Below the pieces are notes generated by a model. That model had not been told where the DNA came from, did no database searches, and worked only from the letters and a program-made list of their open reading frames with translations. This document shows, one piece after another, positions 50,259 through 59,710 of a DNA stretch of 64,000 bases (position 1 is its first letter; the number at the start of each line of letters is the position of its first letter). The stretch comes from Arsenicitalea aurantiaca. GTDB lineage: Bacteria > Pseudomonadota > Alphaproteobacteria > Rhizobiales > Devosiaceae. The DNA is taken from the NCBI RefSeq assembly GCF_003994485.1, contig NZ_RZNJ01000001.1, positions 685,765-749,764 on the forward strand. The letters are read 5' to 3'. Both the position numbers and the translations under genes were made by a program.

Positions 50259-51845
50259 ATGACAAACCGAATACAGCGCCTGCTGTTCGTTCTCGCTGCC
50301 AGCTTCCTGCTGGCCTTCGGGATATCGGGCGCGCAGGCCCAGGAGGACGCCCGTCCACCCTTCGTCTTTGCCGTGGACGGGCTCTGGCCCACGCTCGATC
50401 CGGTGATCGGCATTTCCACGACCGGCGGGCGTGTCCACACCAACATTTTCGACACGCTGGTGCGCCGCAATTACGACGAGGATCCCGAGGGCAACACGCT
50501 CGTTCCGGGCCTCGCCGAGAGCTGGGAACGGACGTCTCCGACCGTCTGGACGCTGACGCTGCGCGAGGGCGTGCTGTTTCACAATGGTGAGGAAATGACG
50601 TCCGAGGACGTCGCGTTCTCGCTTTCGGCCGAGCGCCTCTGGGGCGAAGAGCCGATGGCGCCGCGCGGCTCCAATTTCGCCCGCGGGCTCGTGCGCGTCG
50701 AGGCGACGGGTCCCTACACGGTCGAGCTCGAGACCGAGTTTCCCGATGCCACCTTCATTGCGCGGCTGACCACCGCCATCGGCTTCGTCTTGCCCAAGGC
50801 CTATTACGAGGAAGTCGGCACGGACGCCTTTGGACAGGCCCCGATCGGGACGGGTCCATACCAGCTGACCGAATTCGACCCCTCCGAACGCGCGGTTGCC
50901 GTGGCGTTCGACGAGTATTGGGGCGAGCCCGCGCCGTTCTCGCAGGTGACCTGGCTCGTGGTACCGGAGTTCTCCACCCGGCTCGCTGGCCTTGCGTCGG
51001 GCCAGTACGATCTCATCATCAACGTGCCGATCGACCAGCAGGACGTTGTCGCCTCGACGCCGGGAGTGAAGCTCCTGGTCAACCAGGTCGGGAATTACCC
51101 GATGTTCGCGTTCAATACGCTGACCGTGGACGGGATGGATGACAATCCGCTCCAGGATGCCAATCTGCGCAAGGCGATGGTGGCCGCCATCGACATGAAC
51201 GAGATCACCGAGGCGCTCTGGGACGGGCAGACCTTCACGCCGACCCCGTTCAACTTCCCCGAATATGGCGACTATTACGATGCCGAGCGGGAAGCCGCGA
51301 TCGGGTATGATCGTGCGCAGGCCGAGGCCTATCTCGACGCAAGCGACTACAATGGCGAGACGCTGATCTGGCACGTGGTGCGCGGGTTCTTCGACAATTA
51401 CGAGACCGCCGCCGAGTTCATGATCGAGGAGTGGCGTGACCTCGGCATCAATGTCGAGATGCGCATCCTCGACAATTTCGCCCTTGCCTATGAGCGGCCG
51501 TTCCACCTGCTCAACATGTCGATGTCGTCAGAGTTCACCGGCGATCCCTACCGGCCGCTCTGGCTCGACTGGGGCCCGTCCTCGAGCCGCGTGACCGCGT
51601 CGCATCGCACCTGGGAGCCGAGCGAAGCCTTCCTCGAGGCCGGGGAGCGGTTCGAGCGGGCCGAGGAGTTCGAAGAGCGCAACGCTGCCTACCTCGACCT
51701 CGTCGCAGCCTGGGAAGACGTGACGCCGGGCATGTATCTGTGGCGGAACCTCCAGACCTTCGCCATGCGCGAAGACCTCGACTGGACGCCCGGCAACACG
51801 CAAGTGACGGTGTTCGACGCCCGTTTCGTCGATCCCCAGAGCTGA
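50259..51845 (+). CDS. Oligopeptide-type ABC transporter substrate-binding protein
   Basis: 528 residues. A Sec signal peptide (RLLFVLAASFLLAFGISGAQ, cleaved after QA) precedes a class C (SBP_bac_5) binding protein. Its typical start is DGLWPTLDPVIGISTTGGRV, and it contains PGLAESWERTSPTVWTLTLRE and GTGPYQLTEFDPSERAVAV. It captures peptides, opines, glycosides or similar compounds in the periplasm; the ligand cannot be read. It is first in a binding protein, ATPase, permease, permease order. The absence of a lipobox indicates a free periplasmic protein. Confidence 0.93.
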   Translation: MTNRIQRLLFVLAASFLLAFGISGAQAQEDARPPFVFAVDGLWPTLDPVIGISTTGGRVHTNIFDTLVRRNYDEDPEGNTLVPGLAESWERTSPTVWTLTLREGVLFHNGEEMTSEDVAFSLSAERLWGEEPMAPRGSNFARGLVRVEATGPYTVELETEFPDATFIARLTTAIGFVLPKAYYEEVGTDAFGQAPIGTGPYQLTEFDPSERAVAVAFDEYWGEPAPFSQVTWLVVPEFSTRLAGLASGQYDLIINVPIDQQDVVASTPGVKLLVNQVGNYPMFAFNTLTVDGMDDNPLQDANLRKAMVAAIDMNEITEALWDGQTFTPTPFNFPEYGDYYDAEREAAIGYDRAQAEAYLDASDYNGETLIWHVVRGFFDNYETAAEFMIEEWRDLGINVEMRILDNFALAYERPFHLLNMSMSSEFTGDPYRPLWLDWGPSSSRVTASHRTWEPSEAFLEAGERFERAEEFEERNAAYLDLVAAWEDVTPGMYLWRNLQTFAMREDLDWTPGNTQVTVFDARFVDPQS

Positions 51846-51870
51846 GGGTCAGTCCATCTTGGATCCAGCG

Positions 51871-53495
<1,625 letters not shown>

Positions 53496-53499
<4 letters not shown>

Positions 53500-54428
53500 C
53501 CGGTTTGGTGCTGGGCAAGATCGTGCGGGCCATGATCACGCTTCTGATCACGGTGACGCTCGTCTTCTTTTTCATCCGCCTCTCGGGCGACCCTGCCGCA
53601 GCGCTTGCCCCGCCAGATGCGCCGCCCCAGGTGATCGAGCAGTACCGGCGCGCCATGGGCCTCGATCAGCCCCTGCCGGTACAATATTTCAACTATGTGC
53701 TGGGGCTGGTGCAGGGGGATTTCGGCTATTCGATCCACACCGGTCGGCCGGTTGAGGAAATCTTCCTTGCGCGTGTGCCCGCGACGCTGCTGCTCGGGCT
53801 AACGGCGCTCGGCATCGCGCTGGTGCTCGGGGTGACGCTGGGCACGGTCGCTGCGCTCAGCCGGGCGAGCGTGCTGGACCGGTTCGTCATGGCCTTTTCG
53901 GTCTTTGCCTTTGCCATGCCGAACTTCTTCTTCGGCATTCTGGTCATCCTCACTGGCGCGTTGGTGTTCGGGGTCTTCTTCGGAGGCACCGGCGGCATCG
54001 CCAATTTCGGACAGGTGCTGGCACCAGCGGCGACGCTCGGGCTCGCTTCGATGGGCTCGTTCGCCCGGTTCACGCGATCCTCACTGCTCGAAACGCTGAA
54101 CAAGCCCTTCATGGGGGCGCTCGAAGCGCGCGGGATCCCGCCCATGCGCCGGCTGCTGCGCCACGCTGCGCCCAATGCGGCGATCCCGATCGTCACAATG
54201 CTGGGGCTCAGCCTCGGTGGCCTCGTCGCGGGCGCGGTGGTGACCGAGCAGGTCTTCAGCTGGCCTGGCGTGGGCCAATTGCTGATCCGATCCGTTCAGA
54301 CGCGGGATATCGCCGTCATCCAGTTCAGCGTGATCGCGGTCTCGTTCACCATGACGCTCGCCAATCTCGTCGTCGATCTCGTCTATTTCTGGCTCGATCC
54401 CCGCATCAGGAGGAGCGGCAATGTCTGA
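53496..54428 (+). CDS. ABC transporter permease, DppB-like
   Basis: 310 residues with about six membrane helices. It begins with a signal-anchor-like helix (LVLGKIVRAMITLLITVTLV) and carries the long periplasmic loop typical of DppB. The coupling motif EALEARGIPPMRRL-like (ALEARGIPPMRRLLRHAAPN) binds the ATPase, and it ends DLVYFWLDPRIR. The ATG overlaps the ATPase stop in ATGA, and its own 3' end overlaps the next permease gene by 8 bases, so the genes are translationally coupled. Confidence 0.94.
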
Positions 54429-55287
54429 GCGGCGCGCACCAGCAGGCGGGAGCATGCCCTGGAGCGTTCGGCTCAGCATGGGCTTCGTGGCGCTCTTCGT
54501 GCTCTTTGCGCTGTTCGGGCAATGGCTGTCGCCCTTCGATTTTCGCGAAACCTCGCTTCTCAACCGGCTCGAGCCGCCGGCGCTTTTCACCGGTGAGGAC
54601 AGCCCCTATCTGCTCGGCACCGATGCGCGCGGGCGCGACCTTCTGGTCCGGCTTGCCGTCGGCGCGCAGATTTCGCTCATCGTCGCGGTGGTCGGCACGC
54701 TGATCAGCGCCGTCTTCGGCTCGCTGCTCGGGCTGATCGCCGGAGCGCGGCGGGGCTTTGCCGAGACGGCCATCATGACGGCGGTCGACGTGCAGGCGTC
54801 CCTGCCGATCATCATCGTGGCGCTGTTCGTGCTCGCCATGTTCAACAACAGCTTCATTTTGCTGCTGATCATGATCGGGTTCACCGACTGGGAGGGCTAT
54901 GCGCGGCTCGTCCGGGCGGCAACGCTTTCGGCCAAGGAGCAGGGCTATGTGACCGCTCAGCGCGTGCTGGGGTCCTCTGCGGCGCGGATCTATCTGCGGC
55001 ACGTCCTGCCCAATATCTTCAACATCATCCTCGTGAAATTCACCGTCAGCCTGCCGCTGACGATCCTGCTGGAAACGGCACTCAGCTTCCTCGGGCTCGG
55101 GGTGCAGCCGCCGATGACGAGCCTTGGGCAGATCATGAGCGAGGGGCGCGACCGGCTGCTCAACGCCTGGTGGCTGACGCTCTTTCCGGGGGCGATGATC
55201 TTCCTTCTTGCCCTCAGCGTGTCGCTGATCGGGGACTGGCTGCGCGACCGGCTGGACCCCACGCTGATCGAGGGGCGCCGGGCCTGA
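54421..55287 (+). CDS. ABC transporter permease, DppC-like
   Basis: 288 residues with about six membrane helices. LLGTDARGRDLLVRLAVGAQ and the coupling loop AATLSAKEQGYVTAQRVLGS are diagnostic of DppC-type permeases. It ends in SLIGDWLRDRLDPTL, a conserved end of this family. It pairs with the DppB-like protein to form the channel. The next gene begins 32 bases later and is probably in the same operon. Confidence 0.94.
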   Translation: MSERRAPAGGSMPWSVRLSMGFVALFVLFALFGQWLSPFDFRETSLLNRLEPPALFTGEDSPYLLGTDARGRDLLVRLAVGAQISLIVAVVGTLISAVFGSLLGLIAGARRGFAETAIMTAVDVQASLPIIIVALFVLAMFNNSFILLLIMIGFTDWEGYARLVRAATLSAKEQGYVTAQRVLGSSAARIYLRHVLPNIFNIILVKFTVSLPLTILLETALSFLGLGVQPPMTSLGQIMSEGRDRLLNAWWLTLFPGAMIFLLALSVSLIGDWLRDRLDPTLIEGRRA

Positions 55288-55319
55288 TGGCTCATTTTCA
55301 AATCGGTTCGAGGTAGACG

Positions 55320-55991
55320 ATGTATCATATGGGTTCGATGCCGGCGCAGGTGGATGCCGAGGCGCTGGCGCTTCTGGCCGAGGCCGAGACGGCGACGATC
55401 GGGCATTTCCGGCACATGGGCTTCATGCACCGCGCGATCCAGGCGCTGCGTCCCGGCCGGGTGGTGGGCACGGCGGTGACGCTGGCGCTGCCGGGGCTCG
55501 ATTCGACGCTGCTGCACCATGCGCTTTCGGACGTGCGGCCCGGCGACATCCTCGTGATCGACCGGCTCGGAGACGACCGGCACGCCTGCTGGGGCGGCGG
55601 GGTAACGCGGGCCGCCAAGGCGGCCGGCGTCGTCGCGGCGATCATCGACGGCCCGTGCACGGACCCATCGGAGATCATCGAAGAGGCGTTTCCGCTCTGG
55701 TCGCGCGGGCCGGCGCCGATCACCACGCGCGTGCTCGACCTCGGCGGCGGCATGAACGTTCCGGTCTCATGCGGGGGTGCGGTGGTGCTGCCGGGCGATG
55801 CGATCCTCGCCGACGAGAGCGGGGTCATCGTCCTGCGGCCCGAGGAGGTGCGCGCGACCGCCGAGGAGGCGATCCGCCGCCAGGAGCGCGGCAAGATCCG
55901 GCAGGCCGAGATCGCCTCGGGCCGGCTCAAAATCGGCGATGCTTCGGGCGCCCGCGCCAAGGTCGAGGCGGCGCTCGCTGCGGGGCGCTGA
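55320..55991 (+). CDS. RraA-like protein (HMG aldolase superfamily)
   Basis: 223 residues of the RraA/4-hydroxy-4-methyl-2-oxoglutarate aldolase fold. RPGRVVGTAVTLALPG, the DVRPGDILVIDRLGD strand and AAKAAGVVAAIIDGPCTDPS are the family core. Members are either class II aldolases or oxaloacetate decarboxylases, or RNase E inhibitors. The motif that is usually DGxxRD reads DGPCTD here, so the substrate-binding Arg is replaced by Thr. Being last in the importer operon argues for a catabolic role. GAGGT precedes the ATG. Confidence 0.82.
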   Translation: MYHMGSMPAQVDAEALALLAEAETATIGHFRHMGFMHRAIQALRPGRVVGTAVTLALPGLDSTLLHHALSDVRPGDILVIDRLGDDRHACWGGGVTRAAKAAGVVAAIIDGPCTDPSEIIEEAFPLWSRGPAPITTRVLDLGGGMNVPVSCGGAVVLPGDAILADESGVIVLRPEEVRATAEEAIRRQERGKIRQAEIASGRLKIGDASGARAKVEAALAAGR

Positions 55992-56181
55992 GGCGGGGAT
56001 CAACGAAGGCGTCGGAGGGGCGAACCTGCATTCTCCTCCGGCATGGCTCTGATGCACGGGGCGCCTTGCTCGCCTCTTGCCCCCTCGCCAAGCGTGGGTA
56101 TAGTGCGGGCCGAAAGCGAGGACGGCCTCCCCCGGTGCGGGCAAGTCAGTCGGGACGACCCGGCGCCATATGGGGTTTTCC

Positions 56182-56643
56182 ATGCGCACCGTTCGCGATC
56201 GTATCCGCCACGCCCTCAGCTTCGAGATCATCGGCCTCATGCTGGTGACCCCGCTTGGGGCCATCGCCTTCCACATGCCCATGCATCACATCGGCGTCGT
56301 CAGCCTTGTCGGGGCGACGATCGCGACGGCGTGGAACTATGTCTACAACTGGCTTTTCGATCACGCCATGGTGCGGATCGCAGGCACCGTCCGCAAGACT
56401 GTTGCGGTGCGCGTCCTGCATGCGGTGCTGTTCGAGCTCGGCCTGCTTGCCGTGCTGCTGCCCTTCATCGCGTGGTATCTGGGGATCTCGCTGATCGATG
56501 CGCTGATCATGGATATCGCCTTCGCGCTTTTCTACATGGTCTACGCCTTCGTCTTCAACTGGGGCTATGACCGGGTATTTCCGCTGCCTGTCGAAGAGCC
56601 GGCTTCGGCATTGGGGATGGAAAGTGCGGTGCGGGCGGATTAG
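56182..56643 (+). CDS. PACE-family (AceI-like) multidrug efflux protein
   Basis: 153 residues with four membrane helices made of two bacterial transmembrane pair domains. The first has RIRHALSFEIIGL with the membrane-embedded Glu and TAWNYVYNWLFD. The second has RVLHAVLFELGLL and VFNWGYDRVFP. PACE proteins export chlorhexidine, acriflavine or short polyamines with proton exchange; the physiological substrate may be a diamine. The ATG at 56182 is used, with a weak ribosome binding site; 56170 is an alternative. Confidence 0.88.
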   Translation: MRTVRDRIRHALSFEIIGLMLVTPLGAIAFHMPMHHIGVVSLVGATIATAWNYVYNWLFDHAMVRIAGTVRKTVAVRVLHAVLFELGLLAVLLPFIAWYLGISLIDALIMDIAFALFYMVYAFVFNWGYDRVFPLPVEEPASALGMESAVRAD

Positions 56644-56652
56644 ACTTCTCCC

Positions 56653-57303
56653 ATGAGCGAACTCGTCCTCACCACGTTCGACTGGGTGCCGCCGCCACCG
56701 CGTGGCCTTGTCCGCGATTTGCGCATCCGCTGGGCGCTCGAGGAGGCAGGGCTCCCCTATCGTGTGGCGAGCGTGCCCTTTTCCGACCGCGGTGAGGGGC
56801 ACCTTCGGCACCAGCCCTTCGGCCAAATTCCCTGGCTCGAAGATGGCGACCTCTCCATCTTCGAGAGCGGCGCCATCCTGCTGCACCTCGGCGAGCGCAG
56901 CGAAAAGCTCATGCCGCGCGATCCGCCAGGCCGGGCCAAGGCCATTGAATGGGTCTTTGCCGCACTCAACTCGGTCGAAATGGCGAGCCTCACCTGGGGG
57001 CTCTACAAGTTCAGCGGCGATGATGAAGACACGCCTGCCTTCGCCCGCATCGACCAGTTCCTCACTCTTCGTCTCACGCGCCTCGAGCCGGTGCTGGCAG
57101 AGGGGCAATGGCTTGCGGGGCCGTTCAGCGTTGCGGACATCCTGATGGCAGACGTCCTGCGGCTGGTCGACCGCTTCGACGGGCTGGCCCGCTATCCGGC
57201 CGTCTCGGCCTACCTCGCCCGCGCCACTGCCCGCCCAGCCTTCGGCAAGGCGCTGGCGGACCAGCTCGCCCATTTCGCGGCGGGGGATCGGGCAAGGAAT
57301 TGA
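56653..57303 (+). CDS. Glutathione S-transferase family protein
   Basis: 216 residues. The N-terminal thioredoxin-like domain has RIRWALEEAGLPYRVASVPF, GQIPWLEDGDLSIFESGAIL and the cis-Pro in QIPWLED. The C-terminal helical domain ends with AYLARATARPAFGKAL. It conjugates or otherwise uses glutathione, substrate unknown. The stop codon ends one base before the mature 3' end of the convergent tRNA gene. No regulator is adjacent. Confidence 0.92.
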   Translation: MSELVLTTFDWVPPPPRGLVRDLRIRWALEEAGLPYRVASVPFSDRGEGHLRHQPFGQIPWLEDGDLSIFESGAILLHLGERSEKLMPRDPPGRAKAIEWVFAALNSVEMASLTWGLYKFSGDDEDTPAFARIDQFLTLRLTRLEPVLAEGQWLAGPFSVADILMADVLRLVDRFDGLARYPAVSAYLARATARPAFGKALADQLAHFAAGDRARN

Positions 57304-57304
57304 A

Positions 57305-57380
57305 TGGTGGGCCCACCAGGACTCGAACCTGGAACCAGACCGTTATGAGCGGTCGGCTCTAACCATTGAGCTATAGGCCC
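57305..57380 (-). tRNA. tRNA with CAU anticodon, probably tRNA-Ile2
   Basis: A complete cloverleaf of 76 bases including an encoded CCA (complement of 57305-57307). The acceptor stem is GGGCCTA with TGGGCCC (one G-U pair), the D arm is GCTC/GAGC, the anticodon stem is GACCG/CGGTC and the loop CTCATAA gives anticodon CAU. The T arm is CCAGG/CCTGG with TTCGAGT. The body resembles E. coli ileX (GACTCATAATC-type loop) rather than initiator or elongator tRNA-Met, so it is probably the lysidine-modified tRNA-Ile reading AUA. This assignment is by resemblance. Confidence 0.9.
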
Positions 57381-57475
57381 TCGGGGCCTGCATTAGCCAA
57401 TCGCGGCGGCGGCGTCATCGAAAAAGTGCGCGCGGGCCGGCCGGGAGGGTCCGACCGACCCGCGCATCCGTTTCC

Positions 57476-58297
57476 TCAATGGGCAACCAGCACCGGGACG
57501 GGCGCTTCGTTGAGCAGGGTGCGGGTGACGCCCCCAAGGACCCACTGGCGGAAGCGCGAATGGCCATAGGCGCCGCTGACGATGAGCTGTGCGCCTGAGC
57601 GGCCGGCTTCGTTGAGGAGCGCCGCGCCGGCGTCCGCCCATCCGTCGAGGTTGCGTACCTCCACATTGACGCCGTAGCGGGCGAGATGACGGGCGATATC
57701 CGCTGCCGGCTCGCGACGTTCCGCTTCGCTCGAATGTTCACTCGCGGTGCAAAGGACGACGTTTTCGGCGCGGGTGAGGAAGGGCATCGCTTCGGCGAGG
57801 GCGCGGGTCGATTCGCGGCTGTCGTTCCATCCCACGAGGATGGTCCGGTATTGCCCCTGCGGCGTCGTACGGGGGACGAAGAGACAGGCACGCCCGGCAT
57901 TGAACAGAACGGTCTCGGCCAGCTCCGCTGCATCGGGCGCATCCGGATGATGGATGGGGGCGATGTAGAGGTCCGCCGCGCGGGCCTCGCTCGAGACGAC
58001 GCGTCCGGCCGCGGGAGAGTAGAGTTCGATCAGCCGATGTTCGGCCGGGACGGACAGGCGATCGAGCCGGCGCTTCAGAGTGTCCCGGAGCGTCCGGGCC
58101 TCGGCGCGGGCCTCCTCCACGATATCCTGCACGAGCCCCGCACTGACCGGATAGCCCATGCCCTGCAGCTCGGGCAGGATATTGACCTGCAGCGCCAGGA
58201 TGCTGGCGCCGAACTGGCTCGCAATGGGTTCGGCATGGGCGAGCAGCGTCTCGTCATCCTGCGAACCGTCGAGCCGCACTACGATATCCTTGGGCAT
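57476..58297 (-). CDS. Tandem universal stress protein
   Basis: 273 residues, two UspA domains. The first covers about residues 1-140 (MPKDIVVRLDGSQDDETLLA) and the second about 150-273 (TILVGWNDSRESTRALAEAM). The second carries the ATP-binding motif in VSGAYGHSRFRQWVLGGVTR, and the first appears degenerate there. GGAGGG lies 6 bases before the ATG at 58297. An FNR box at 58367-58380 lies 70 bases upstream, so induction at low oxygen is probable. Tandem Usp proteins beside fnr-type genes are common in alphaproteobacteria. Confidence 0.9.
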   Translation of the reverse strand: MPKDIVVRLDGSQDDETLLAHAEPIASQFGASILALQVNILPELQGMGYPVSAGLVQDIVEEARAEARTLRDTLKRRLDRLSVPAEHRLIELYSPAAGRVVSSEARAADLYIAPIHHPDAPDAAELAETVLFNAGRACLFVPRTTPQGQYRTILVGWNDSRESTRALAEAMPFLTRAENVVLCTASEHSSEAERREPAADIARHLARYGVNVEVRNLDGWADAGAALLNEAGRSGAQLIVSGAYGHSRFRQWVLGGVTRTLLNEAPVPVLVAH

Positions 58298-58366
58298 TGA
58301 TCCCTCCTCGATCGCGCGCCCTCTGCGCGCCATGTCCCGGTATCGGGCTTCCAGGGGCGCGATGCC

Positions 58367-58380
58367 TTGACCTGCATCAA
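58367..58380. promoter_or_regulatory. FNR box in the usp/fnrL intergenic region
   Basis: TTGACCTGCATCAA fits TTGAY-N4-RTCAA exactly. Its centre is 77 bases from the usp start and 131 from the fnrL start, so it could act on either divergent gene and allow FnrL to control its own synthesis. Confidence 0.8.
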
Positions 58381-58503
58381 GCCGCGCCGTGCGCTCGGAA
58401 ACCAAATCGCCCGAGCGACTTGCGGGCCAAACCACAATCGCCCATGGTGGACCATTGTCAGAAAGGACCGACTTCGGCCGGGTCCGCAGATGCGGAGCAT
58501 GCC

Positions 58504-59232
58504 ATGTCCGAAAAACGCAGGGACGTGCACAATTCAGACGTGCCGATCCTCTGTCGCAGCTGCGAGGCGCGGCACAAGGGGATGTGCGGCGTGCTGGAGC
58601 CCGAGGAACTCGTCGCCCTCGCGCGGCGCACGCACAAGACGAGGCACGAGCCGGGCGCCGAGCTCATCGGTGAAAGCACCGAAATCCGCAGCTACGCCAA
58701 CGTCATGCGGGGGGTGGTCAAGCTCACCAAGGGGCTGGAGGACGGCAGGCAGCAGGTCGTCGGGCTGCAATTCGCGCCGGACTTTCTCGGGCGCCTGTTC
58801 GGGGACGAAAGCCAGACCACGGCGCTAGCGGCGTCCGATGTCGATCTCTGCGTCGTCCCGCGCGGTGCGCTCGAGCAGCTCATCGCCGAGAACCCGGCGC
58901 TCGAGCACCGGCTGATGCAGCAGACGCTGCGCGAGCTCGACGAAGCGCGCGACTGGATGGTGACGCTCGGACGAAAGACCGCGCAGGAGAAGGTGGCGAG
59001 TTTCCTCCATCTGATTGCCCTGCATGCCGATCCCCACCGACCCGACGGCGCGCTCGGGGCAGTTTTCGACCTGCCACTGAGCCGGGCAGACATTGCCGAT
59101 TTTCTTGGGCTCACCATCGAAACGGTGTCCCGGCAGATGACGAAGCTGCGCCAGGCAGGCGTGATCACCATCACCGCCAATCGCCATGTCGAGGTGCCCA
59201 ATCTGCGGCGTCTGGCCGACATGTGCGGCTGA
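58504..59232 (+). CDS. fnrL: FnrL-type oxygen-sensing Crp/Fnr regulator
   Basis: 242 residues. An iron-sulfur FNR protein: cysteines C17, C20 and C28 (C-x2-C-x7-C) plus C116 in DLCVVPR supply the four ligands of the oxygen-labile 4Fe-4S cluster. A cyclic-nucleotide-like barrel is followed by the helix-turn-helix in FLGLTIETVSRQMTKLRQAG with the Glu-Ser-Arg recognition residues. It activates low-oxygen genes via TTGAT-N4-ATCAA boxes, two of which lie in this window. The start at 58504 follows GCGGAGC. It sits beside the cyd genes it probably controls. Confidence 0.93.
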   Translation: MSEKRRDVHNSDVPILCRSCEARHKGMCGVLEPEELVALARRTHKTRHEPGAELIGESTEIRSYANVMRGVVKLTKGLEDGRQQVVGLQFAPDFLGRLFGDESQTTALAASDVDLCVVPRGALEQLIAENPALEHRLMQQTLRELDEARDWMVTLGRKTAQEKVASFLHLIALHADPHRPDGALGAVFDLPLSRADIADFLGLTIETVSRQMTKLRQAGVITITANRHVEVPNLRRLADMCG

Positions 59233-59709
59233 TCAGGCCGAGCGCAGCACCCCACTCGCCGGCGCATGCCGCATCAGCGCGGCCAGGGGCAGGAGCGCCT
59301 GGCGCTCGAAGGCGACGTGGCGGCGGATGCCTTCGAAGAAGCCGCGCAGCATGAAGCCTGCCGCATCGGGGGCGGGGCTCGGCCGGCCCTCGCCATAGGC
59401 GCGCAGCATGTCCTGGATCTCCTCGGCATAGCAAAGATCGCTCTGGTGCTCGAAGCGCAGGCGCTCGAGGGTTTCGGCCATTTCAGGCTCGAGGCTCTGC
59501 CAGCCGGCAAGCACGGGAAAAGCGAGCGTCTCCTCCACCGTCTGGATGCGGTAGAGCGCAGGGCCGAGCGCACGGGCGAGGACGAGGCATTCCTGCCGGT
59601 CGATCCCGTCGGGCAACCGGTCTGCGATGCGCTCGAGCTGGTCACAAAGCGCGAGCAGGAGGCGGTGATTGTTCCTGATACGCGTCAGTTCGCTTTCAGC
59701 CATGGGCAT
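59233..59709 (-). CDS. Hemerythrin-like di-iron protein, last in the cyd operon
   Basis: 158 residues, one hemerythrin-like four-helix bundle. Candidate iron ligands are the His in IRNNHRLL, the Glu in VEETLAFP, the His and Glu in RFEHQSDLCYAEE and the His and Glu in RRHVAFERQALLP. It may bind oxygen or nitric oxide, or serve iron-cluster repair; none is shown. Its ATG at 59709 lies one base after the cydC stop, with GGAGG overlapping the end of cydC, so translation is coupled. A tail of about 10 residues ends the protein. Its stop is directly beside that of convergent fnrL. Confidence 0.88.
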   Translation of the reverse strand: MPMAESELTRIRNNHRLLLALCDQLERIADRLPDGIDRQECLVLARALGPALYRIQTVEETLAFPVLAGWQSLEPEMAETLERLRFEHQSDLCYAEEIQDMLRAYGEGRPSPAPDAAGFMLRGFFEGIRRHVAFERQALLPLAALMRHAPASGVLRSA

Positions 59710-59710
59710 G

